From Paraburkholderia dioscoreae (GTDB taxonomy: Bacteria > Pseudomonadota > Gammaproteobacteria > Burkholderiales > Burkholderiaceae): a stretch of 64,000 nt of DNA. Below, one piece after another: positions 51,491-61,200 of the stretch (the stretch's first letter is position 1; each line of letters opens with the position of its first letter). The notes beneath the pieces were generated by a model that was not told the origin of the DNA, did no database searches, and saw only the letters and a program-made list of their open reading frames with translations. A program made the translations under genes and the position numbers. Location: the NCBI RefSeq assembly GCF_902459535.1, contig NZ_LR699554.1, positions 806,001 through 870,000 of the forward strand, in the 5' to 3' direction.

Positions 51491-52438
51491 GTGTCTGCCA
51501 TCATCGATTCCATGCAGCCAATCGTCTCGGTCACGAACCTGTCGAAAACCTATGCCAGCGGTTTTCATGCACTCAAGAACATCAATCTGGCGATCAACCG
51601 TGGGGAAATCTTTGCGTTGCTCGGCCCGAACGGCGCGGGCAAGACGACTCTCATCAGCATTATCTGCGGCATCGTCAAAGCGAGCGAAGGCAGCGTAACG
51701 GTGGACGGCCGCGACATTGCGAACGACTATCGCGCCGCGCGCTCGCTGATCGGCCTGGTGCCGCAGGAGTTGACCACCGACGCCTTCGAAACCGTCTGGG
51801 CGACCGTGTCGTTCAGCCGCGGCCTGTTCGGCAAGCCGAAAAACCCCGCATACGTCGAAAAGGTGCTGCGCGACCTGTCGCTGTGGGAAAAGCGCGATAG
51901 CAAGATCATCACGCTCTCGGGCGGCATGAAGCGCCGCGTGCTGATCGCCAAGGCGCTCTCGCACGAACCGCGCGTGCTGTTCCTCGACGAACCGACTGCC
52001 GGCGTGGACGTGGAGTTGCGCCGCGACATGTGGAAACTGGTGCGCTCGCTGGCGCAGAGCGGCGTGACGATCATCCTCACCACGCACTATATCGACGAAG
52101 CCGAAGAAATGGCCGACCGCATCGGCGTAATCAACGCGGGCGAAATCATGTTGGTCGAAGAGAAAACGGAGTTGATGCGCAAGCTCGGCAAAAAGCAGTT
52201 GACGCTGCAACTGGAGAGCCCGCTCGCGCAAGTGCCGGTTTCGCTCGCCGGCTACGGGCTCGCCGTCGCGAAGGGCGGCAACGAGTTGATCTACACATAC
52301 GAGGGTGAGGGCGGGCGCACCGACATCATCGCGCTGCTCAAGGCGCTCGACGACGCCGGCATCCGCTTCAAGGATCTGCAGACCACGCAAAGTTCGCTCG
52401 AAGACATCTTCGTCAGTCTGCTCCGAGGTGACCAATGA
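51491..52438 (+). CDS. ABC-2 type exporter, ATP-binding protein
   Basis: A 315-residue ATPase of the DrrA/NodI group. Walker A 'GPNGAGKTT', signature 'LSGGMKRRVLIAKALSHEPR', Walker B 'VLFLDEPTAGVD' and the switch His in 'ILTTHYIDEAEEMADRIG' are complete. The C-terminal DUF4162-like extension ends 'QTTQSSLEDIFVSLLRG'. GTG 51491 ('SAIIDSMQPIVSVTNLSKTY' follows) fits homologues I remember; ATG 51512 is an alternative. Its stop overlaps the permease start by four bases. The pair probably exports a lipid, polysaccharide or drug. Confidence 0.9.
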   Translation: MSAIIDSMQPIVSVTNLSKTYASGFHALKNINLAINRGEIFALLGPNGAGKTTLISIICGIVKASEGSVTVDGRDIANDYRAARSLIGLVPQELTTDAFETVWATVSFSRGLFGKPKNPAYVEKVLRDLSLWEKRDSKIITLSGGMKRRVLIAKALSHEPRVLFLDEPTAGVDVELRRDMWKLVRSLAQSGVTIILTTHYIDEAEEMADRIGVINAGEIMLVEEKTELMRKLGKKQLTLQLESPLAQVPVSLAGYGLAVAKGGNELIYTYEGEGGRTDIIALLKALDDAGIRFKDLQTTQSSLEDIFVSLLRGDQ

Positions 52439-53196
52439 ATCTCTACGCAATCCGCGCGATCTACAAGTTCGAGATGGCGCGCACCTGGCGCACGCTGATG
52501 CAGAGCATCATCGCGCCGGTGATTTCGACTTCGCTTTATTTCGTCGTGTTCGGCGCGGCGATCGGCTCGCGCATCAAGGAAGTGGACGGCATTAGTTACG
52601 GCGCGTTTATCGTGCCGGGTTTGATCATGCTGTCGCTGTTGTCGCAAAGCATTTCGAATGCGTCGTTCGGGATTTACTTTCCGCGCTTTACCGGCACGAT
52701 CTACGAACTGTTGTCCGCGCCGGTGTCGTACCTGGAAATCGTGGTGAGTTACGTGGGCGCGGCGGCCACCAAATCGATTCTGCTGGGGCTGATCATTCTC
52801 GCGACAGCCGGATTGTTCGTGCCGCTGCAGGTGCAGCATCCGTTCTGGATGATCCTGTTTCTCGTACTCACGGCGCTCACGTTCAGTCTGCTGGGTTTTA
52901 TTATCGGTATCTGGGCGGACAGCTTCGAGAAACTGCAACTGGTGCCGCTTCTGATCATCACACCGCTGACTTTCCTCGGCGGCAGCTTCTACGCGGTCAA
53001 TATGCTGCCGCCTTTCTGGAGGGTCGTGACGCTGTTCAATCCGATCGTCTATCTGGTCAGCGGATTCCGCTGGAGTTTCTATGGGCTCGCCGACGTGAAC
53101 GTCGAGGTGAGCCTCGGCATGACGGCGTTGTTCCTCGCGGTGTTTCTGCTGATCGTTGCGTGGATCTTCAAGACCGGCTACCGGCTCAAGAGCTAA
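52435..53196 (+). CDS. ABC-2 type exporter, permease
   Basis: A 253-residue membrane protein with six predicted helices. It opens 'MNLYAIRAIYKFEMARTWRT' and contains the ABC-2 family block 'PLLIITPLTFLGGSFYAVNM' and 'LPPFWRVVTLFNPIVYLVSG', with 'FRWSFYGLADVNVEVSLGMT' close to the end. It forms the membrane part of the transporter with the ATPase encoded immediately upstream (ATGA overlap). Paired genes of this kind are common in Burkholderiales and their substrate is generally unknown. A bidirectional terminator follows. Confidence 0.9.
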   Translation: MNLYAIRAIYKFEMARTWRTLMQSIIAPVISTSLYFVVFGAAIGSRIKEVDGISYGAFIVPGLIMLSLLSQSISNASFGIYFPRFTGTIYELLSAPVSYLEIVVSYVGAAATKSILLGLIILATAGLFVPLQVQHPFWMILFLVLTALTFSLLGFIIGIWADSFEKLQLVPLLIITPLTFLGGSFYAVNMLPPFWRVVTLFNPIVYLVSGFRWSFYGLADVNVEVSLGMTALFLAVFLLIVAWIFKTGYRLKS

Positions 53197-53203
53197 CCGG
53201 GCG

Positions 53204-53236
53204 GATGGCGAACCGGCGCACGGCCGGTTCGCCATC
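53204..53236. terminator. bidirectional terminator between the exporter and LuxR genes
   Basis: A perfect 14-bp stem (53204-53217 with 53223-53236) around GCACG, followed on the plus strand by GTTTCCTG. It lies between converging genes. Confidence 0.75.
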
Positions 53237-53294
53237 GTTTCCTGTGCCGACCCCCACCGGCATGCCGGCCACGGCGCTCTTTCCAGCTTAACTT

Positions 53295-54296
53295 CTACGA
53301 CACATACGCCTGCGCGACATTGATCAACTGGACGCGGTTGCGCACGTTGAACAACTGCCGCAGACGCCGCAGGTGATAGTCGACGTTATGCGGCGACAGT
53401 CCGAGGAAGTACGCGATCTCCTTGTCCCGCTGACCCTGCACGACCGCGCGCAGCACCGCATGCTGCAATTCGCTCAGCGTGACGCGCTGCTGCTGCGCGG
53501 GCGCGATGCCGATCACGCTCTTCGCGTGCGTCCAGATGAATTCGTGGATCATGTGCGCGAACATTAGCGTTTCCGCCACGATCGATTCGGTCATCCAGCG
53601 GGGATTGCCGGTCTCCGAGTTGAAGCACAGGCTCGCGCTCAACTCAGGTTCGGGCAGCGGCATTTGCGTGAGGATCCCGCTTTTGCGCCCGGTCGCCTCC
53701 AGCATGTCGATCAGGCCGCCAAGCCGCTCGCTGCGCATTTGCGCGCGCGGCAGATCGGCGCGCATGTCGGCCGTGTTCCAGAGAAACGGCATACCGGTCG
53801 GCGAGGCGAGTGCGACGCGCGGGTCGAGTTCGAAATAACGCTCGCGGAAATAGCGCGTGAGCCAGCTCTGCGACTCGTAGCTGGTCAGCACGAACATCGT
53901 CTTGTGATGCGCCGACGTGCGCGTGGCCGAATAGCTGAACGAGTCGAAGCCCAGTTGCCTGATGCGCTGCCGCACGAATTCGATGCGGTCCTGCGCGCTG
54001 CCAAAGCGCACCAGCGGACTGATGACCGGTGCGGCGCGCCGCGCGGCGGGCGAGGGCGTGCCGATCTCCTCCTCGGTGAAGAGTGTGAGAAAGCCCGTGG
54101 GCGCGACGCCTGTTGCAGTGCGGTTGTGTGCCCTGGATGCTTCAGCCGCGTGGGCTGATTTCTCGGGTTGCCGCGTGCCGGCCGGGTAGGCCGGTTGGGC
54201 GGCAACCGTCGAGTTGCAAGCTGCCGACGGGTGCCCGGCTTCGCCTTGCGGCGAGCCGGTCAGCCAGTGCGGCAGCGTATCGCATTCGTGTTCCAT
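53295..54296 (-). CDS. LuxR-type quorum-sensing regulator (solo) with N-terminal extension
   Basis: A 333-residue protein with three parts: an Ala/Pro-rich, probably disordered N-terminal extension (1-95), an autoinducer-binding domain (about 97-255) and a LuxR helix-turn-helix (about 270-330, 'QRDKEIAYFLGLSPHNVDYH'). Residues equivalent to TraR Trp57, Tyr61, Asp70, Pro71 and Trp85 are present as Trp145, Tyr149, Asp158, Pro159 and Trp173 with the same spacing, so acyl-homoserine-lactone binding is plausible. No luxI gene is in the window. ATG 54296 has GGAG about ten bases upstream; the frame extends to a TTG at 54338. It is divergent from an AraC gene. Confidence 0.87.
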   Translation of the reverse strand: MEHECDTLPHWLTGSPQGEAGHPSAACNSTVAAQPAYPAGTRQPEKSAHAAEASRAHNRTATGVAPTGFLTLFTEEEIGTPSPAARRAAPVISPLVRFGSAQDRIEFVRQRIRQLGFDSFSYSATRTSAHHKTMFVLTSYESQSWLTRYFRERYFELDPRVALASPTGMPFLWNTADMRADLPRAQMRSERLGGLIDMLEATGRKSGILTQMPLPEPELSASLCFNSETGNPRWMTESIVAETLMFAHMIHEFIWTHAKSVIGIAPAQQQRVTLSELQHAVLRAVVQGQRDKEIAYFLGLSPHNVDYHLRRLRQLFNVRNRVQLINVAQAYVS

Positions 54297-54477
54297 TAAA
54301 CGGTAGCTCCAGCGTTCGAAACGCGTGAAAGACGACAAGCTGAATGATTAGCTATTTCCAGAAATTACGGTAGCCGGTTCCTTGCTATCATTTTTGAGTT
54401 CTTGCTCCGATAGCGAATTGGCAACACGGGTATGGCGGGGTTCACTCTTCATATGGCACCTCCTGGGAATGGACGTG

Positions 54478-55401
54478 ATGGCACGAATTCCAAAGCTGAC
54501 AACGACGCTTGCCTACGATCGCTACATGGCAGGCCAGAAACTGGTCTCGAGCGTGAATCGCCCGTGGCGGCACCTCGTGCTGCGCTCGTACCTCGAACCG
54601 GTCGAGCAGGAACTGCTGGAAGCGCCCGGCCTCCAGGACCTCACGCTGATGACCCTCGCGAGCGGCGCCGAGCATCTCGAACGCAACCTGAACGGGCGCT
54701 GGGAGAGCGCCGATCTGCGGGTGGGCGACGTCTGGTTCGTGCCGCCCGTGCCGATCTCATGGCGCTGGCGTTCGATCAGCGATGAGCCGCTGTCGACCGT
54801 CCACTTGCACATCGAGCGCAGTCTGATCGACAGCGTCGCCGATCAGATGGAGCTTGGCGGCTCCCGCGAGCTGTCGCTCGGCGACGCGATGCAGTTTCGC
54901 GACCCGGTGGTCGCCGCGATGCTTGCTGCATTGCATCGCGCCGCTGCGGATCCCGCCGACTCGCGTCTCTATGTCGATGCGCTGGTTCACGCGCTTGCCG
55001 CGCATCTCTTGCAGCATTATTCGCGCGGCCGCTCTGCGCTGGCGGGATCACCGGCCGGATTGCCGGCGTGCCCGGAACGCCTCGTGCCGCGCCGGATCCG
55101 CCGTGTGACCGACTATATCCGCGCCAATCTCGCCGGGGATCTGGCAATCAGCGAACTGGCCGCACAGGCGGGGTTAAGCAGCTTTCACTTTGCGCGCGTG
55201 TTTCGCCGCGAGACCGGTGAAACGCCGCATCAGTTCGTCACGCGTTTGCGGCTCGAGGAAGCGGCGCGGCTGCTGTATGCGACCGATCAGACCGTGCTGC
55301 AGATCGCGCTTGCGGTTGGTTTCGAGAATGCCAGTCATTTCTCCGTGCAGTTCAAGCGTGACTACGGCGTGACGCCGCTCGCCTACCGGCTGCGCGGCTG
55401 A
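54478..55401 (+). CDS. AraC family transcriptional regulator
   Basis: A 307-residue regulator. The N-terminal part resembles a cupin-like sensor ('LTLMTLASGAEHLERNLNGR', 'DVWFVPPVPISWRWRSISDE'). The C-terminal AraC domain has 'LAISELAAQAGLSSFHFARV', 'FRRETGETPHQFVTRLRLEE' and 'VLQIALAVGFENASHFSVQF', ending 'YGVTPLAYRLRG'. The start may be ATG 54469 or 54478; I prefer 54478 for its upstream purine-rich stretch. It is divergent from the LuxR-type gene, so the two may share control elements in the 181-base space. Target unknown. Confidence 0.85.
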   Translation: MARIPKLTTTLAYDRYMAGQKLVSSVNRPWRHLVLRSYLEPVEQELLEAPGLQDLTLMTLASGAEHLERNLNGRWESADLRVGDVWFVPPVPISWRWRSISDEPLSTVHLHIERSLIDSVADQMELGGSRELSLGDAMQFRDPVVAAMLAALHRAAADPADSRLYVDALVHALAAHLLQHYSRGRSALAGSPAGLPACPERLVPRRIRRVTDYIRANLAGDLAISELAAQAGLSSFHFARVFRRETGETPHQFVTRLRLEEAARLLYATDQTVLQIALAVGFENASHFSVQFKRDYGVTPLAYRLRG

Positions 55402-55885
55402 AGTACGGATTGCGCGGCCGGAAGTGGCCGGCTGGTCAGCGGGCAGTGGCGGAACGGCGGCATAAGCGTCAAGACAGCCGGATGAGGGCACCCGGAGCCT
55501 TGCCGCTTTCGCCTCCGGGCAATGCCGCAGTGCTGTCGTGCTGTCTTTGACGGCGGACCGCCTTGGGTCGCCGGGAGGGACTGTCCGATGAGCCGCCTTG
55601 GGAATCACGCACTTTGCGCAGTGTGCTGCGCATTGCGCGGCTTGCAAACTACGAACTTTCGTGGCGATCGGACAGTGCGACCTGGCATGCGCGTGCCGTC
55701 ATGGCCGGGCGGGCGCCATCCGCACGGAACGCGGGCTTGGGTTCAATTGGCCCGACCGGCAAAACAGCAACTGTATCTGTCGAAGCCTTGCACAGGACGA
55801 CAGAATAGTGCGCCCGCTGCCTGGCCCGCCTCGCCTCGCGTCCGACCGACCATTCCATTCAACCCGTCACACTGGAAACCTGGCG
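55402..55885. other. 484-base region without a supported gene
   Basis: Nothing here looks coding. GC-rich short inverted repeats follow the AraC gene near 55415-55435, and no promoter or repeat stands out. It precedes the DUF3830 gene and may hold its promoter. Confidence 0.45.
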
Positions 55886-56311
55886 ATGACCCGACTTCGA
55901 ATCACCTCCTGCGGCCATGTCTTTACCGCCGAAACCCATCCGGACGCGCCGCATACCGTGGCGGCCTTCCTGAGGCTCCTGCCGTACCGGCAGAAGATCA
56001 TCCACGTGCGCTGGAGCGGCGAAGGCTGCTGGGTGCCGCTCGGCGACTTCAAGCTCGAGAACGACGGCGTGGCGGTCGGCTTCGAGAACCACACGAGCCA
56101 TCCGTCGGTCGGCGACATTCTGTTCTACCCTGGCGGCTACAGCGAAACCGAGATCATTCTCGCGTACGGCTCGTGTTGCTTCGCGAGCAAGCTAGGACAA
56201 CTCGCGGGCAATCACTTTCTGACCATTGTCGAAGGCAAGGAAAGGCTGCGCGAACTCGGCGCCAAGGTGTTGTGGGAAGGCGCACAGGACGTGCTGTTCG
56301 AAAAGATCTGA
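55886..56311 (+). CDS. DUF3830 family protein (cyclophilin-like fold)
   Basis: A 141-residue cytoplasmic protein that resembles DUF3830: 'MTRLRITSCGHVFTAETHPD', 'HTVAAFLRLLPYRQKIIHVR', 'WSGEGCWVPLGDF', 'PSVGDILFYPGGYSETEIIL', 'AYGSCCFASKLGQLAGNHFL'. The 'GDILFYPGG..ETEI..AYG' block is typical of the cyclophilin-like barrel. The family often lies beside amidohydrolases or transporters of carbamoyl compounds, but none are here. The ATG at 55886 is the likely start. Function is unknown. Confidence 0.72.
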   Translation: MTRLRITSCGHVFTAETHPDAPHTVAAFLRLLPYRQKIIHVRWSGEGCWVPLGDFKLENDGVAVGFENHTSHPSVGDILFYPGGYSETEIILAYGSCCFASKLGQLAGNHFLTIVEGKERLRELGAKVLWEGAQDVLFEKI

Positions 56312-56559
56312 AGGCGCGGCGCGCAAGCCTGAAAGGCAACTACTTTCGGCGCGGCGGTTCGGACGCGTCCTTACCCTGGTTAATTTTTGTTCCGCAAATC
56401 GCGCATACTGGAGGCGCCCGGGCGGCTTGCGAAGCGCTCACTCTTTGCCTCCTGAGCGCGGTTTGCAGTCCCTGCGGTCGCGTCAGGTATACCCCGAAGC
56501 GTTCGTCGGGGTGGCGCGGAACACCTATTTTCGCCGCCATGCGGCGCCAGGTCTCCCAC

Positions 56560-57780
56560 ATGACGGACTCGCACGCACTGCCGCTTACCGCTTTTGCCAA
56601 ACAGTTGCGTCTGCAACAGGTCGATCTGACCGAGCGGTGGATGAAGGCCGTTTTTCACGACGCAGAATTGACCGAATCAGACCGGCTGACCTACGAACAA
56701 CTGGCCGATCATATCCCGAACATTCTTGACGAAATCTGCAGCGTGCTGGAGAACCAGGATCTCGACCACGCCGAGGGCGCGATCAAGCGCGACGCGCGCC
56801 TGCACGGCAAATTGCGCTGGAAGCAGGGCTATCGGATCGACGAACTGGTGCGCGAGCTCGATCTGTTCCGGCAGATGCTGACCGGCGCGATCGTCGAATT
56901 CAGCGAAGCCCGGCCGTATTTCACGCGGCGTCATGAGGAGCGGGCGCGGCATTTCATCGACGAAGCCGTCAGCTTCGTCACGTTGACCTCGATCCGCGAG
57001 GTCGTCAACGAGCGCGACCGGAAAATCGACGACTACACCGGGCGCCTCGAGCGCGCCAATCACGAACTGACGCTCAAACAGCGGCTGGTCGGCGATCTGT
57101 ACGAATCACGCATGCAGATCACGCGCAGCGTCGTGCACGATCTGCGCAACTTTCTCAACGTGTTTTCGATGGCGCTGCAAGTGATCAGCAGGGCGCCGTC
57201 CCGAATCGACACGGCGCTCGCGCTCGCGAATCGTCAGGCCGCCGATATGAAAACGCTGGTCGACCAACTGGTCGAGTATTCAGTGGTGCTCGGCGACGCC
57301 AGTCCGCTCGTGCTGGAAAGCTTCTCGCTGCGTGAGCTGTTCGACGAGCTGGTGATCTCGTGTGAACCCGCAATTGAAGGCAAAGGGCTGCGCTTGCAGA
57401 CGGTCTTCGACGGCGCGCTGCAGATGGTCGTGTCCAACCGTCTCAAACTCAAGCAGGTCGCGCTCAACCTGCTGACCAACGCGACCAAATATACCCGGGC
57501 CGGGCAGGTCGAATTGAGCATGACGGCCGCGCAGGACGATCGCTGGTGCCTGCGTGTGTCCGACACGGGCGTGGGCATCGACTCATCGGACCGGGAGCGC
57601 GTATTCAAGGAGTTCGAGCGCGCCGCCGCCGACGACATTCCCGGCGCCGGTCTGGGCCTCGCGATCGTCAAGGAGTTGTGCCGGGTGCTGGAGGGCGAGA
57701 TTCGTTTCGACTCGCATGAAGGCAAGGGCACGATCTTCGAAATCACTTTCCCGATGCACCTGCAGGCTGTGGGCGGCTGA
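56560..57780 (+). CDS. sensor histidine kinase with N-terminal RsbRD-like domain
   Basis: A 406-residue cytoplasmic kinase. Residues 1-140 resemble the RsbRD N-terminal stress-sensor domain ('DLTERWMKAVFHDAELTESD', 'LRWKQGYRIDELVRELDLFR'). A coiled linker ('IDDYTGRLERANHELTLKQR') precedes the H-box 'RSVVHDLRNFLNVFSMALQV'. The HATPase_c domain has N-box 'NLLTNATKYT', G1 'VSDTGVGID' and G2 'GAGLGLAIVKE'. All ATP-binding boxes are intact. No membrane helix is seen, so it senses an internal signal. No response regulator gene is adjacent; the only receiver sequence nearby is a remnant. It lies upstream of the adhesin control region. Start ATG 56560 is chosen for AGGT spacing; 56539 is possible. 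Confidence 0.86.
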   Translation: MTDSHALPLTAFAKQLRLQQVDLTERWMKAVFHDAELTESDRLTYEQLADHIPNILDEICSVLENQDLDHAEGAIKRDARLHGKLRWKQGYRIDELVRELDLFRQMLTGAIVEFSEARPYFTRRHEERARHFIDEAVSFVTLTSIREVVNERDRKIDDYTGRLERANHELTLKQRLVGDLYESRMQITRSVVHDLRNFLNVFSMALQVISRAPSRIDTALALANRQAADMKTLVDQLVEYSVVLGDASPLVLESFSLRELFDELVISCEPAIEGKGLRLQTVFDGALQMVVSNRLKLKQVALNLLTNATKYTRAGQVELSMTAAQDDRWCLRVSDTGVGIDSSDRERVFKEFERAAADDIPGAGLGLAIVKELCRVLEGEIRFDSHEGKGTIFEITFPMHLQAVGG

Positions 57781-58208
57781 CAGATCTGTCTCGACACGGC
57801 GTGGTCCGCCGTATCAGTTCCCGCTTCTTCGGTGTGGTTCTCTTGTATGACGTCTGTTTAGCTATCGAGGATAGACTCGTTGCGGTCGATGCTCGTCCGT
57901 TTGAAAGCTTCAGCCGCGATTCGCACTATCCCGATGTGCTGTTTTTGGACAAATTAGAACTGTGTCTTAGAAAAGACTAAAAACACTCGGCGCAATTTAA
58001 GACGTTTGGCATTTTGCGTCTTAAATGGGCTATGCCGCTTTTCTAATATAAGCTAAAAAATAGCTCTACAAGGTATATTCGTGTTCTGCGGCTTTGCGGC
58101 GAGGCGAAGCGCGATGCCATCTTAAGTTTCTAATGGTTCTAGCTAAATAGTTAGGATGACATAAGAAAAACCTTGTGCTTGAGTCTTCTATAAAAAGAGT
58201 AGGGAGGT
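57781..58208 (+). promoter_or_regulatory. AT-rich control region upstream of the adhesin
   Basis: This 428-base stretch is much richer in A and T than anything around it and codes for nothing convincing. It contains a perfect 10-bp inverted repeat ATTTAAGACG (57995-58004) / CGTCTTAAAT (58017-58026) with a 12-base spacer, a nearby GTCTT/AAGAC pair (57964-57977) and an AGCTA/TAGCT pair around 58053-58068. The repeated GTCTTA half-sites suggest several dimers of one regulator. GGGAGGT just before the ATG at 58209 is a strong ribosome site. Confidence 0.7.
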
Positions 58209-61200
58209 ATGTTGAACAAGTCCTATAAGACCGTGTGGAACAAAACGACCCGCACATATGCAGCCGCGTCCGAAATGACGAAAAGTCTCGGTGCAAAAGG
58301 GGCTTCGGTGCGTGGTTCGCTGGTAGCGGCGAGTGCCGGGCTGCTCGGTGCGCTGGCGTTTTCGCAGCCGGCAGCCGCCGGGGAATGTGCGTCATCGGAG
58401 CCGGACTGTCTCAGCGTCGCGCAGGCGCTGGCGGCGGGCCCGGCCGTGCCGCCGGCCACGGACGATGCCGCGAGGCCCGCAGACCTGGCAGCCGCGATCG
58501 ATAATGCGCACGTATTCACGGGCAATCCGGCGCTCGACGCGGCGACGCCGCCAGTCACGGTCAGCTCGAACCGGACCAGCTTGCTGGGGGCGGCCGTGAC
58601 TACGCCAGTGACCGACTATATAGCCGTGAGCCCCAATGTCGTTCTGGGCGCGCGCACCAGCGCGTCGACCGACCTGAACGCGATGGCGATCGGCCCAACG
58701 GCCGCGGCAACCGGCTTTAACGCGTTGTCCGTCGGCTCGGCCTCGATTGCCGGTTCCGACGCTTCGACCGCAGTCGGATCGGCGGCAGGAGTGGGTTCGG
58801 TGAATTCGACCGCCGTCGGTGCGGGCGCGATGGTGGTCGCCCTTTCGAATAACTCGGTGGCGGTCGGTTACAACTCCCGGTCAGCCGCAATGAATACGAT
58901 ATCGCTCGGCTCCTTCGCGAGTGCTGCTTCGAGTGGTTCCGTGGCGATCGGCTACAACTCGTTCATCAATCCCACCGCTAAGGGTTCGATTGTCATCGGC
59001 GGGAATTCATCGGCCAGCGGTACGGGTTCAGTCGCATTGGGCTCCGATTCGATCGCCGATCGCGTCAACGTCGTGTCGGTGGGCAGCCTGACGCAGGGCC
59101 GCCAGATCACCTACGTCGCAGCCGGCACGCGGCCCACCGACGCGGCCAACGTCGGCCAGCTGTCCGGCGTGGCCGAAGCGCTGGGCGGCGGCGCGCTGAT
59201 CGATCCGAACGGTGCGGTGGTCGCGCCGGCCTACACCGTCGGCGGGACAACGTACCACGACGTGGGCGCGGCACTCGCGGCGGTTGTTTCAGGCAGCGCC
59301 GCCGGCAGTGCGGACGCGCTGCGTTACGACACCCCGGCGCACGACGTCGCGACGCTCGGTAACACCGTCACGCCGGTCAAGCTCACCAACGTCGCGGACG
59401 CTACCTTGAGCGCAGCCAGTTCGGACGCGGTGACGGGCGCGCAGCTCTACGGCACCAATCAGGCGGTCGGGAAAAATACCGCGGACATCACCAACATCAC
59501 CAACAACGTCAATAACATCAGTAACGGCAAGACGGGGCTGGTTCAGCAGGACTCCGTGACGCGCGATCTGAGCGTGGCGAAGGGCACGGACGGCAAGCAC
59601 GTCGACTTCACCGGATTGACGGGATCGCGCGAGCTGGTCGGCGTGGCGGCGGGTACGAGCGCGGGCTCGGCGGTGAATCTGGCCCAGCTCAGCCCGGTCG
59701 TCGCGGCGCTCGGCGGCGGCGCGACGGTCAATGCCAACGGCTCGGTAGCCGGCCCCACGTATCACGTGCAAGCCGGCACGCAGACCACGGTCGGCAACGC
59801 GCTCAGTTCGCTCGATACGGGCCTGTCATCGTTGCAGTCGCAGATCAGCGGCGGCACGGTCGGACTCGTCACGCAGAATGCCGCTTCTCACGACATTCTT
59901 ATCGGCGCATCCACGACCGGCACGCGTGTCAGCGTGGCGGGCACGGGTGGAAATCGCGTGATCGGCGGCCTCACGGCCGGCGCGGTCGGTGCGGCCAGCA
60001 GCGAAGCCATCAACGGCGCGCAACTCTATGCGAACACTGCCAGCACGGCGGCGGCGCTGGGCGGCGGCTCGACCGTCAATGCGGATGGGTCGCTCAAACG
60101 GCCGGCGTACAGCATCGGAGGAAGCACTTACAGCGACGTGGGGTCCGCGCTCGCTGCTGCCGTCACCACCAGTGTCCAGGCGGGCGCTAATTCGGTTCAG
60201 TACGATTCGGCAACGCACGACATCATCACGCTCGGCAACGGTGCCGCGCCGGTTCGGCTCACCAACGTGCGCGCCGCGAATCTCGCCGCCGACAGCACGG
60301 ACGCTGTCAACGGCCAGCAACTCTTTGCCACCAATCAGGCTGTCGCGCAGAACACCGGCAGCATCACGAACCTCGATCAGCGGGTAACGGACAACACGAC
60401 GAACATCAGCAGTCTCGACCAGCGCGTGACGGACAACACGACGAACATCAGCCATCTCGACCAGCGCACCACCACGATCGAAGGCGACGTGACCAACATC
60501 ACGAACCAGATCACGAACGGCGAGATCGGGCTTGTTCAACAGGATCAGGCGTCGCGCAATCTCACCGTGGCGAAGGGCACGGACGGCGCCCGCGTCGACT
60601 TCGCCGGCACCGGCGGCGCACGCGAGCTGACCGGAATCGCGGCAGGCACCACGGAGGCTTCCGCGGTCAATCTCGCGCAGTTCAAACCAATGGTGGCCGC
60701 GTTGGGCGGCGGCGCGCAGATCAATGCCGACGGTTCGCTGAGCGGCCCCAGCTATCACATGCAAGGCGGCACGCAAACCACGGTCGGCGACGCGCTCGGT
60801 TCGCTCGACAACGGCCTCAGCACGTTGCAGCAGAACATGGAGAACGGCGGCATCGGCATGGTGACGCAAGATCCGGTATCCCGCGTCATCAGTGTCGGTG
60901 CGACGACGAACGGCAATCTGATCAATATGTCGGGTACGGCGGGCAATCGGATCGTCACGGGCGTGGCGCCGGGCGCCGTCATTTCGACGAGCAGCGACGC
61001 GGTCAACGGCTCGCAACTGCATGCGCAGGCCGCGAGCACGGCGGTGGCGCTGGGCGGCGGGGCCACTGTCAATGCGGACGGTTCGATGACGGCGCCGTCG
61101 TATAGCGTGGGCGGCACCGTGGTGAACAATGTCGGCAGTGCGATCACCAACCTGGATGGTCGCGTCACGCAAAATAGCAGCGATATCGCCGGTCTGCAAA

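Noticed and set aside
54297..54477. Possible lux box between the LuxR and AraC genes
   Set aside because: A CTA...TAG symmetry is visible, but the half-sites do not match the CCTG/CAGG consensus well enough.
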